This document shows, in pieces, positions 18,249 to 25,200 of a stretch of 64,000 nucleotides of DNA. Each line of letters opens with the position of its first letter. Position 1 is the first letter of the stretch. Location of the stretch: assembly GCA_900542175.1 (NCBI GenBank), contig UQNC01000004.1, positions 1-64,000 of the forward strand, read 5' to 3'. The notes below the pieces were generated by a model. That model saw only the letters and a program-made list of their open reading frames with translations. It did not search any database and was not told the DNA's origin. The translations under genes and the position numbers were made by a program. This stretch comes from an uncultured Collinsella sp. (GTDB taxonomy: Bacteria; Actinomycetota; Coriobacteriia; Coriobacteriales; Coriobacteriaceae).

Positions 18249-19094
18249 GTGACTGACAGCGTAAATAGTCAGAAAGCGGTGGCTAAGCCGGCCTCTCACG
18301 CTAAAAATGATTTCGAAAAAGACAAATACATCCTGAGGCAGCTTGTCACTAAGGATTTTAAGATTAAGTATCGTCGCAGCGTTTTGGGTGTTGCGTGGTC
18401 GGTACTCAATCCACTTCTTATGATGGTCGTCATGTCCATTGTGTTCTCGACCATTTTTGGTCAGAGCCGCAATGGTTCCATAACGCCCGAGATGTATCCG
18501 CTGTACCTGATTGTCGGCAACATTACGTTCTCGGTTATGTCCGAGTCGACGAACCAGGCACTCATGTCGATAATCGCCGCGTCGTCTCTGCTTAAAAAGG
18601 TCAAGGTGCACCGTTGGGTGTTCCCAGTTCAGAAGGTGCTATTCTCGCTCGTTAACTTTGCCTTCTCGCTGGTTGCCGTCGCCTTGGTTATGCTGTGGTT
18701 CCATGTTCTTCCTACCTGGCATTTAATCTTGCTGCCGGTTTGCTTACTCTTGCTCATGTGTTTTTGCATGGGGTTGGGCATGATGCTTTCGGCCCTCGCC
18801 GTATTCTTCCGTGACGTCATGCATCTGTGGACCGTTGTTATCACTGCGTGGATGTACCTGACGCCCATCTTCTGGACCACCGATTACATTAGCCAGATGG
18901 CTCACTGGATTCAGGTCCTGGTCGTTGTGAATCCAATGTACAACTACCTGCAGTTTATGCGCGATATATTCCTGTTTAACACGACGCCCTCCATGTTAAC
19001 GCTAGGACTTTGCGTGATTTGGGCAGTTTTCGCCCTGGTTGTTGGCTACGCTGTGTTCCACAAGACCGAGCACAAGTTTATTCTCTACATTTAA
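18249..19094 (+). CDS. Polysaccharide ABC exporter, permease (Wzm/TagG-like)
   Basis: The start is GTG 18249 with AAGGAG seven bases upstream; the longer frame from 18189 has no site. The protein has 281 residues, with a cytoplasmic amphipathic start (KYILRQLVTKDFKIKYRRSV) that is a hallmark of ABC-2 polysaccharide permeases, then six hydrophobic helices. With the ATPase 11 bases downstream it forms a complete two-gene exporter for a lipid-linked glycan or teichoic-acid-like polymer. A TATACT -10-like hexamer lies at 18206-18211. The flippase at 3846 would be a second, independent export route. Confidence 0.92.
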   Translation: MTDSVNSQKAVAKPASHAKNDFEKDKYILRQLVTKDFKIKYRRSVLGVAWSVLNPLLMMVVMSIVFSTIFGQSRNGSITPEMYPLYLIVGNITFSVMSESTNQALMSIIAASSLLKKVKVHRWVFPVQKVLFSLVNFAFSLVAVALVMLWFHVLPTWHLILLPVCLLLLMCFCMGLGMMLSALAVFFRDVMHLWTVVITAWMYLTPIFWTTDYISQMAHWIQVLVVVNPMYNYLQFMRDIFLFNTTPSMLTLGLCVIWAVFALVVGYAVFHKTEHKFILYI

Positions 19095-19105
19095 GGAGCG
19101 CTGTA

Positions 19106-19873
19106 ATGACTGAATCTGCTATTGATTACAGCAAGCAGCCTCTTGCTGTTGAGGTTAAAGACGTCACTATGATCTTCAATATGGCGTCTGAGTCTCTGAC
19201 GAACCTTAAGGAATACTTTATTAAGCTTGCTAAGCACGAGCTCTTCTTTGAAGAGTTCCGCGCGCTTAAGCACATCTCCTTTAATGTTCATCGTGGCGAG
19301 GTTGTTGGTCTGGTTGGTACCAACGGTTCCGGCAAGTCTACGATGCTTAAGATCATTGCTGGTGTTCTGGAGCCCAGTGAGGGCGAGGTTAAGGTTCACG
19401 GCAATATCGCCCCGCTCATTGAGCTGGGTGCCGGCTTTGATCCTGAGCTTACAGCACGCGAGAATATCTACCTTAACGGCGCTCTGCTTGGTTATACCAA
19501 GGAGTTTATTGACGCGAGCTTCGATGACATCATTGAGTTCGCTGAGCTTAAAGACTTTGTCGACATGCCGCTCAAGAATTTCTCCTCGGGTATGGTGGCG
19601 CGTATCGCCTTTGCAATCGCGACGATTACCGAGCCCGATATCCTTATTGTTGATGAGACGCTTTCTGTTGGCGACGTGTTCTTTCAGCAAAAATGCGAGC
19701 GTCGTATTCAGCATTTTATTGAGAGCGGTGATGTAACGGTTTTGTTTGTTTCTCACTCCATGGAGCAGGTTGAACGCATTTGCCAGCGTGCGGTTTGGAT
19801 CGAGAAGGGCGACCTTCGCATGGATGGTCCCGTCGATGAGGTGTGCAAGGCATACCACGACCAGTTTAAGTAG
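19106..19873 (+). CDS. Polysaccharide ABC exporter, ATPase (Wzt/TagH-like)
   Basis: The start is ATG 19106 with AAGGAG upstream. The protein has 255 residues. Walker A is GTNGSGKST (about residues 72-80), the signature is FSSGM, Walker B is ILIVDETLSVGD, and the switch His is in FVSHSM. The insert ELGAGFDPELTARENIYLNG is diagnostic of the polysaccharide-export (Wzt/TagH) branch. There is no C-terminal carbohydrate-binding extension, so it is probably not of the chain-end-recognising O-antigen type. It couples to the permease upstream. Confidence 0.93.
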   Translation: MTESAIDYSKQPLAVEVKDVTMIFNMASESLTNLKEYFIKLAKHELFFEEFRALKHISFNVHRGEVVGLVGTNGSGKSTMLKIIAGVLEPSEGEVKVHGNIAPLIELGAGFDPELTARENIYLNGALLGYTKEFIDASFDDIIEFAELKDFVDMPLKNFSSGMVARIAFAIATITEPDILIVDETLSVGDVFFQQKCERRIQHFIESGDVTVLFVSHSMEQVERICQRAVWIEKGDLRMDGPVDEVCKAYHDQFK

Positions 19874-19927
19874 GTTATAATCTATATGTTGTGTAAACAC
19901 GTTTCTGGCGCATTTGCATGACTCTAT

Positions 19928-20001
19928 GCTCCATTAGCTCAGTTGGATAGAGCAGGGGACTTCTAATCCCAAGGTCGACGGTTCGAATCCGCCATGGAGC
20001 A
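19928..20001 (+). tRNA. tRNA-Arg (anticodon TCT)
   Basis: The acceptor arms GCTCCAT and ATGGAGC pair, the D-arm is GCTC/GAGC, the anticodon loop is CTTCTAA and the T-loop TTCGAAT. The full CCA is not encoded (bases after the discriminator A are CCT). The T-stem and the anticodon stem each show one mismatch. Confidence 0.93.
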
Positions 20002-20053
20002 CCTGTATTTATCGAGCCGTCAAATCGACGACTCTTCTTTTATGGAGTTTTTG

Positions 20054-20530
20054 ATGGGCACATTTTCGTCTGTTCGTATTGAGGCAAATTCCGATCTTCT
20101 TGAGACTGGTTTATCTGGTGCAGACGATCGCCATTCCTTAAAACGAGTACTTACGTACGGAACGTTTGATCTTCTTCATTATGGCCACATTCGCCTTCTT
20201 CAACAGGCATCTAAGCTCGGTGACTATCTTATCGTTGGGCTCTCAACTGATGAATTCAATGCTCTAAAAGGGAAAAAGAGTTTCTATTCCTATGATGTGC
20301 GACGTGAGATGCTTGAAGCGCTGCGTTATGTTGACTTGGTAATTCCAGAAGACGATTGGGATCAAAAGCCTCGGGACATAAAGATGTATCACGCTGATGT
20401 TGTGTGCATGGGAGGCGATTGGGCTGGCGATCCTCGCTTTGAATCATTGAAAGATATTTGCGATGTTGTCTACTTGAATCGAACTCCTGGAATTTCTACT
20501 ACTGAGGTAAAGGGCAAGCTTGCTCAATAA
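20054..20530 (+). CDS. Glycerol-3-phosphate cytidylyltransferase-type enzyme
   Basis: The start is ATG 20054, behind TGGAG; the open frame extends upstream but runs into the tRNA gene. The protein has 158 residues. After a ~30-residue N-terminal extension comes the cytidylyltransferase core: VLTYGTFDLLHYGHIRLLQQ with the HxGH-type motif, GLSTDEFNALKGK, and the RTPGISTTEVK end motif. It would make CDP-glycerol (or a related CDP-alcohol) from CTP, as TagD does for teichoic acids. It faces the LicD gene at 20577 across a shared terminator. The donor it makes may feed the LicD enzymes; that is inference. It is AT-rich. Confidence 0.88.
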   Translation: MGTFSSVRIEANSDLLETGLSGADDRHSLKRVLTYGTFDLLHYGHIRLLQQASKLGDYLIVGLSTDEFNALKGKKSFYSYDVRREMLEALRYVDLVIPEDDWDQKPRDIKMYHADVVCMGGDWAGDPRFESLKDICDVVYLNRTPGISTTEVKGKLAQ

Positions 20531-20533
20531 AAC

Positions 20534-20572
20534 TGTCCCGTGTATTGCATGGTAAACACGGGGCAATTTTTT
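20534..20572. terminator. Bidirectional intrinsic terminator
   Basis: TGTCCCGTGT (20534-20543) pairs with ACACGGGGCA (20556-20565), one G-T pair. AATTTTTT follows on the plus strand and GTTTTATT on the minus strand, serving both convergent genes. Confidence 0.85.
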
Positions 20573-20576
20573 ACCA

Positions 20577-21686
20577 TTAATCAAGCAAGCGTTTCATGGC
20601 AAGATTTGAGGATCCATTTTCCAGCTCGCTATGATTGACGTGTTGGAAGTGGCTGTTAATGTCATTTGGAAGCTCATAGATATCCCCATAGCGGCTCCAG
20701 AGGAATAAATCGGGGTTATGCGGCTCCTCGAGCTGGGTTCCCTCAAACGCTATGGCTTTAGTGGGGAAAAGGTCTGCAATGGGGTAGACCCATTGTTTCT
20801 GCTTTCCATCATTAAGGTTGTCGATAGCCCATATGATGCCCTTGGCGTGCTCCTTTTCGCATATGATTCCGGCCGCTTTGGACATTTCGAGGCATCGGTC
20901 GTAATGCTTCTGAATTAGGCTATTGTTCTCGCCTGAGTAATAAGGCTCGTCATTCCAGAATGCCAGTGCTCTGTCGGACTCCATTTCTTCGACCATTTGA
21001 ACACGGAGTTTTCGCTGTTCTTCGGCGAATTTGTTGTCAGTTGACGTGGCCCAGTCATAAATAAACAAATCCAGAAAACAGGGTATGTTTTCGTCATTGT
21101 AAAGAAATCTAACTTGTCGACAGTGGGCAAAACGATCGTAAGCAATTGAAATTTTATAGCGGTTGTCATTTTCAACGATGTTGCATAGCTTTTTTAGATC
21201 ATCGCGCATGATTCCAAGGTCGGTATCATCGTCCCAGGGAATAAATCCTTGATGTCTAATGGCTCCGATAAGTGTTCCGAAGTTAATCCAATACTTAATG
21301 TCGTTCTCTTTGCAGAGAGTGTTGAATTCCTCCAACAGTTTTCCGCATCCAAGCTGCAAAAGTCTTAATCCGCCAGTTGCTTTGGGGAGATCTTTAAAGA
21401 AACGCTCCTTTGCCTCTTGGATAGTTTCTTCCGGCTGCTTATATTCTTCCCACGCAAACATTTTCATATGCTCGTCATGGGCATCGAGGTTCTGCGCAAT
21501 CGACTCAATAAGTGGAATTGCCATATTGTCGAACTTGTAGTTGATGTTCATGTTGATGCCGCTGTCGGCGACTTCAATTCGATGATCAATTCTATCCAGC
21601 TCTTCTTGCAGCCTATTAATGTCGTCATGCATAGCGTGAAGCGATCTGGATGATGCTGGCAAAAATTGTTTGATAATGCTGAGCAT
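20577..21686 (-). CDS. LicD family phosphotransferase with N-terminal coiled coil
   Basis: The start is ATG 21686, with AGAAG about six bases upstream. The protein has 369 residues. Residues ~15-100 are a charged, probably coiled-coil region (HDDINRLQEELDRIDHRIEV). The LicD signature follows at about residues 133-160: WINFGTLIGAIRHQGFIPWD, DDTDLGIMRDD. Compared with the LicD at 5104 it is longer and has a different N-terminus, so the two probably modify different sugars. It lies opposite the CDP-glycerol-type cytidylyltransferase. Transferred group unknown. Confidence 0.88.
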   Translation of the reverse strand: MLSIIKQFLPASSRSLHAMHDDINRLQEELDRIDHRIEVADSGINMNINYKFDNMAIPLIESIAQNLDAHDEHMKMFAWEEYKQPEETIQEAKERFFKDLPKATGGLRLLQLGCGKLLEEFNTLCKENDIKYWINFGTLIGAIRHQGFIPWDDDTDLGIMRDDLKKLCNIVENDNRYKISIAYDRFAHCRQVRFLYNDENIPCFLDLFIYDWATSTDNKFAEEQRKLRVQMVEEMESDRALAFWNDEPYYSGENNSLIQKHYDRCLEMSKAAGIICEKEHAKGIIWAIDNLNDGKQKQWVYPIADLFPTKAIAFEGTQLEEPHNPDLFLWSRYGDIYELPNDINSHFQHVNHSELENGSSNLAMKRLLD

Positions 21687-21807
21687 TGGATACTTCTTTC
21701 AATTGAATTATCTTTTTGAGCAATCCGAGCGATGATTGGCTAGTAAAGTCGTAACCTCTTCGCCAGTCTATAGAGTCATTTAGTAGTGACTTGGGGTCTC
21801 CTGTCCT

Positions 21808-22932
21808 TTACGCCTCAGCTGGCTCCACGCCCAGCTCGTTGCGGACGAGCTCGAAGGCGGCGGCGATGGCCTTGTCCATGTCGTAGTACTTGTAGCCGCC
21901 CAGGCGACCGGCGAAGATCACGTCGCCCTCCTGCGCCGCCAGCTCCTCGTACTGCTTGTAGAGGGCCTCGTTCCTGGTGTCGTTGATGGGGTAGTAGGGC
22001 TCGTCGCCAGGCTTCCAGTCCGCCGGGTACTCGCGCGTGATGACGGTCTTGTCCTGCGTGCCGAACTCGAAGTGCTTGTGCTCGATGACGCGGGTGTAGG
22101 GGATCTCGCGCTCGGTGTAGTTGACCACGGCCACGCCCTGGTGGTCGGCCTCGTCGAGCGTCTCGGTCTCGAAGCGCAGGCTGCGGTACTCGAGCGTGCC
22201 CAGTTTAAAGTCGTAGAACGCGTCGATGGGGCCGCAGTAGATCGTCCTGGCGGCGATACCGGGCTCGGCGGCGGCCAGCTCCTTGTACTCCACGCCGCAG
22301 CGCACCTCGACGCCCTCGAGCATGTTGGCGACCATCTTGGTGTAGCCGCCCATAGGGATGCCCTGGTAGCGGTCGTTGAAGTAGTTGTTGTCGTAGGTGA
22401 AGCGGCAGGGGAGGCGCCTGATGATGCTCGCGGGCAGGTCGCGGCAGTCGCGGCCCCATTGCTTCTCGGTGTAGCCCTTCACGAGCGTCTCGAAGATGTC
22501 GCGGCCGACGAGCGACAGCGCCTGCTCCTCGAGGTTCTGCGGCTCTCCGATGTTCTCGGCGGCCACCTGCTCGGCGATCTTTGCGCGGGCGTCTGCCGGC
22601 GTGACGACGCCCGGCCACATCTTGGCGAAGGTGTTCATGTTGAAGGGCATGTTGTACATGTTGCCGCGGAAGTTGGCGACCGGCGAGTTGACGTAGTTGT
22701 TGAACTCGGCGAAGCGGTTGACGTAGTCCCAGACGTCCTTCATGGAGGTGTGGAAGATGTGCGCGCCGTAGCGGTGGACCTGGATGCCCTCGACGTCCTC
22801 GGTGTAGACGTTGCCGGCGATGTGGTCGCGGCGGTCGATGACCAGGACCGACTTGCCGGCGCGCTTGGCGGCGTTGGCAAAGACGGCGCCAGAGAGGCCG
22901 GCACCGACGACGAGGTAATCGTACTGGGACAT
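21808..22932 (-). CDS. glf: UDP-galactopyranose mutase
   Basis: The start is ATG 22932, with AAGGAG seven bases upstream. The protein has 374 residues, the usual family length. The FAD-binding start DYLVVGAGLSGAVFANAAKR is followed by VIDRRDHIAGN, RYGAHIFHTS and, near the end, FAGRLGGYKYYDMD. It converts UDP-galactopyranose to UDP-galactofuranose, the donor for galactofuranose in surface glycans. It is markedly GC-rich relative to the AT-rich LicD beside it. It stands alone with its own ribosome site. Function is certain by family. Confidence 0.96.
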   Translation of the reverse strand: MSQYDYLVVGAGLSGAVFANAAKRAGKSVLVIDRRDHIAGNVYTEDVEGIQVHRYGAHIFHTSMKDVWDYVNRFAEFNNYVNSPVANFRGNMYNMPFNMNTFAKMWPGVVTPADARAKIAEQVAAENIGEPQNLEEQALSLVGRDIFETLVKGYTEKQWGRDCRDLPASIIRRLPCRFTYDNNYFNDRYQGIPMGGYTKMVANMLEGVEVRCGVEYKELAAAEPGIAARTIYCGPIDAFYDFKLGTLEYRSLRFETETLDEADHQGVAVVNYTEREIPYTRVIEHKHFEFGTQDKTVITREYPADWKPGDEPYYPINDTRNEALYKQYEELAAQEGDVIFAGRLGGYKYYDMDKAIAAAFELVRNELGVEPAEA

Positions 22933-23096
22933 GGATGAACTCCTTTGTATGTAATCAAACAGTTACTTAGGATTTGGGACAAATAAACCTGATAATTCTG
23001 TTCCAAGGATTAGTGTACCAGGCGTGTTGTAGGCTTTCTTTCAGTAGCTTCAGCTCATGTGCATAGCCCCGGTTTCTAGATGATTTAAAGAATCTG

Positions 23097-24098
23097 CTAA
23101 TTCGTCTTCAAACACTCCGGTAAGACTTTCGATACGGCATTCATTGCCTGCGGCTTTAGGTACTGCTCGTTGAGTCGTGCCTTTTTGTAAGCGTAGCGAG
23201 TGTCTGCTGAGTATTTGACCAGCACATCGGTGAAGAACCGCTCCCAGCTTAAATAATCGCGACTTTCGATATAGCTTGAGGGGTCCTCGAGGATCTTGGG
23301 AATGTCGCTGCTGGGTATGAGCTCGGAGCGCAGGAGTGTCCACTCGAACGATTCCGGGAGGAATAGGCGAACGTTCTTGTAAACGCGCTGTCCGAGCACC
23401 TTTTCGATGTAGGGACCAAACGCTGCGCCGTCTCCTATGGCAAGAACGTTTTGCTCGGGGCATTCGTGAATCGTACGTTTTAGATTCGCAACGCCGGTGG
23501 CGGTATAGCAGGGAATCCCGAGTCGGTTGCAAAGAGCGTTGTAGAATTGATAGCCAGATTTGCTATCCTCGACAACTACGGCGTCGGGTACCTCGAATCC
23601 AACATTTAGATCCTGGTAAAGCATGTTTGCCGTGTGGCTGTATATCGGTTTTGTTACCGAGTAGAAGCGTTTATCGCTCTTTCGACCATTGATTGTTTTA
23701 CTCGTGGTGTTTACCAGCTTTAGGATTTCGTCGACACTGTAGGGGAGTTCGCTGGCGTCTCGGCGAGATATCAGGACAAAATAGTTGGACGACCCGTTAA
23801 CGGCTTTTGCGAAGTCCTTTGAGTAGATAAATTCGTTGCCCTCATCTAAAAAGATTATTGAGTCCTCGATAATCGAAAGCTCGCGCTCCCAACGCCTGCC
23901 AGATAGCGTTTCACAGGGAACGTCACAACTGAGCGTGACGCCGCTTTCCGGTCCTCGGTCGTTGTAGTCGCGAATCATCGAGATGAGCGTCGTTTTGCCC
24001 GTGCCGCTGTTGCCGCGTATAAAGGAAATATTGCGCTTAAACGTGAGTGTGTATTTGACCTTTGCACGCTCTACGACAACGGTATGCGTTCCCTTCAT
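23097..24098 (-). CDS. P-loop ATPase with possible TOPRIM-like C-terminal half
   Basis: The protein has 333 residues. Walker A is GNSGTGKTT (29-37) and Walker B IIFLDE (81-86); FVLISRR (107-113) sits like a sensor strand. The second half has VVVEDSKSGYQFYNAL (Glu177) and VLAIGDGAAFG (Asp223), which resemble the acidic strand ends of a TOPRIM domain as in OLD-family nucleases. That reading is inference. There are no membrane segments. Start ATG 24098 shares one base with the stop of the upstream DUF4869-like gene (TAATG). I recall homologous pairs in gut Firmicutes, where this protein is sometimes labelled as an initiation factor; nothing in the sequence supports that label. Confidence 0.7.
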   Translation of the reverse strand: MKGTHTVVVERAKVKYTLTFKRNISFIRGNSGTGKTTLISMIRDYNDRGPESGVTLSCDVPCETLSGRRWERELSIIEDSIIFLDEGNEFIYSKDFAKAVNGSSNYFVLISRRDASELPYSVDEILKLVNTTSKTINGRKSDKRFYSVTKPIYSHTANMLYQDLNVGFEVPDAVVVEDSKSGYQFYNALCNRLGIPCYTATGVANLKRTIHECPEQNVLAIGDGAAFGPYIEKVLGQRVYKNVRLFLPESFEWTLLRSELIPSSDIPKILEDPSSYIESRDYLSWERFFTDVLVKYSADTRYAYKKARLNEQYLKPQAMNAVSKVLPECLKTN

Positions 24099-24547
24099 TA
24101 CTCATCAACATCCAAAAAGTCATTCGTGGCGCCGACAAACTCCTGCATGTTTCTGACGATGCGGCCATCGTTTTCAATGCGGATTTCAAAGCTCTTCCAG
24201 GGGAATTTCATGATGTGGTATAAGGTCACCAGCACATCCTGCTCTTTGCCGATCTTGAGTAGCCAGCGGGCACAGTTGTCTCCGCAGGTGGATGCGTTGA
24301 ACACCATACTTGGGAGATTGCGCACCAGCAGCAGCGTCTTAACGCCGCCGGACAGTTCGAGTGGAGTGATTGAGCCCAGCTGCTTGCTTACGATGTTGTG
24401 GGGACCGATGAGCTCTGATCCGTCCACGCTTTTAATAATCTGTGCGGCCATAGGGTCTTCGAACCATGAGTCCAAGTATGAGTTCCTAAAATAGGTTTCG
24501 GTATCGTAGATGGAACCGGGGTAATCCCCCAGGTGAATGCTCAGCAT
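24098..24547 (-). CDS. DUF4869-like protein, partner of P-loop ATPase
   Basis: ATG 24547 has TGGAG about eight bases upstream. The protein has 149 residues. Recognisable blocks are LSGGVKTLLLV (65-75) and NASTCGDNCARWLL (84-97), with two Cys four apart, which I associate from memory with DUF4869. There is no signal peptide or membrane helix. It is first in a two-gene unit with its own -10 (24579-24584), and its stop overlaps the ATPase start by one base, so the two products are probably made in a fixed ratio and may form a complex. The function is undescribed as far as I know. Confidence 0.68.
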   Translation of the reverse strand: MLSIHLGDYPGSIYDTETYFRNSYLDSWFEDPMAAQIIKSVDGSELIGPHNIVSKQLGSITPLELSGGVKTLLLVRNLPSMVFNASTCGDNCARWLLKIGKEQDVLVTLYHIMKFPWKSFEIRIENDGRIVRNMQEFVGATNDFLDVDE

Positions 24548-24578
24548 GTGGGTCTCCAGACGTAGTGTGACTGCAACG

Positions 24579-24584
24579 ATTATA
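24579..24584 (-). promoter_or_regulatory. -10 hexamer for the DUF4869/ATPase pair
   Basis: The minus strand reads TATAAT here, about 32 bases before the DUF4869 start. No consensus -35 is present; the -35 position falls at the edge of the neighbouring terminator hairpin. Confidence 0.5.
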
Positions 24585-24599
24585 TGCCAGTAACAAAAT

Positions 24600-24628
24600 G
24601 CCGGCAGCAGCGAGGTGCTGCTGCCGGC
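24600..24628 (-). terminator. Terminator of the aro operon
   Basis: GCCGGCAGCAGC (24600-24611) and GCTGCTGCCGGC (24617-24628) form a perfect 12-bp stem with a GAGGT loop. Reading leftward it is followed by ATTTTGTT. It separates aroQ from the DUF4869 unit. Confidence 0.85.
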
Positions 24629-24677
24629 GCTGGAGTTTTGTTCGTGTGAATCGGTGTTAATGTATTGATCCGCGAGG

Positions 24678-25115
24678 CTACTTTTCGAGATGCTCCCTCA
24701 GCAGCTCCAGTGCGTGGGCGTAGCCCTGCAGGCCTTCGCCGGTGATGGTGGCGAAGCAGGCTAGGCGTGCATAGCTTACCTGGCGGAAGTCCTCGCGCGT
24801 CTCTACGGCGCTGATGTGGACCTCGACGGCAGGGATGGCGACGGCCTTGAGGGCGTCGAGGATCGCGACGCTCGTGTGCGTGTATGCCGCCGGGTTGATG
24901 ACGATGCCGTCGACCTTGCCGTAGGCTTCCTGGATCTTGTCGACGATGCTGCCCTCGTGGTTGGACTGGAAGACCTCGACCTCGTCGAAGCCCTGTGCGG
25001 TGCCCGCTTCCTGGCAGATCTGCACTAAGCGGTCGTAGTTGTCACTGCCATAGATGCCCGGCTCGCGAATGCCGAGCATGTTGAGGTTGGGGCCGTTGAT
25101 GACGAGTACTTTCAT
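24678..25115 (-). CDS. aroQ: 3-dehydroquinate dehydratase, type II
   Basis: The start is ATG 25115, with AAGGAAG upstream; the longer open frame crosses a hairpin and is not used. The protein has 145 residues, the standard length. It has VLVINGPNLNMLGIREPGIYG with the catalytic Tyr, the FQSNHEG motif, INPAAYTHTS and VEVHISAVETRE. It dehydrates 3-dehydroquinate to 3-dehydroshikimate. It is the last gene of the aro operon, separated from aroE/K by an 85-bp gap with a perfect hairpin, so its level may be set separately. Confidence 0.96.
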   Translation of the reverse strand: MKVLVINGPNLNMLGIREPGIYGSDNYDRLVQICQEAGTAQGFDEVEVFQSNHEGSIVDKIQEAYGKVDGIVINPAAYTHTSVAILDALKAVAIPAVEVHISAVETREDFRQVSYARLACFATITGEGLQGYAHALELLREHLEK

Positions 25116-25157
25116 GGTTGCTTCCTTTGCGGTTGGGCGGGCGGAGAGGCGGAACGG

Positions 25158-25198
25158 AAAACCACCACAAAGGTACCTGTCCCCTTTGTGGTGGTTTT
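25158..25198. repeat. Perfect 16-bp inverted repeat (REP-like or terminator)
   Basis: AAAACCACCACAAAGG (25158-25173) pairs perfectly with CCTTTGTGGTGGTTTT (25183-25198) across TACCTGTCC. A- and T-tracts lie at both outer ends, so it can terminate in both directions. The minus-strand core GGGGACAGGTACC resembles dispersed elements I recall from many genomes. Confidence 0.7.
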
Positions 25199-25200
25199 GG

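Noticed and set aside
19876..19881. TATAAT just after the ABC ATPase gene as a promoter for tRNA-Arg(TCT)
   Set aside because: No acceptable -35 at the right spacing, and the tRNA begins about 46 bases further on; left uncalled.
19994..20053. Upstream extension of the cytidylyltransferase gene
   Set aside because: The open frame begins inside tRNA-Arg(TCT); ATG 20054 has the ribosome site.
23097..24098. Naming the ATPase as translation initiation factor 2
   Set aside because: I recall this label on homologues, but there is no IF-2 GTPase motif set; the length and second half do not fit.
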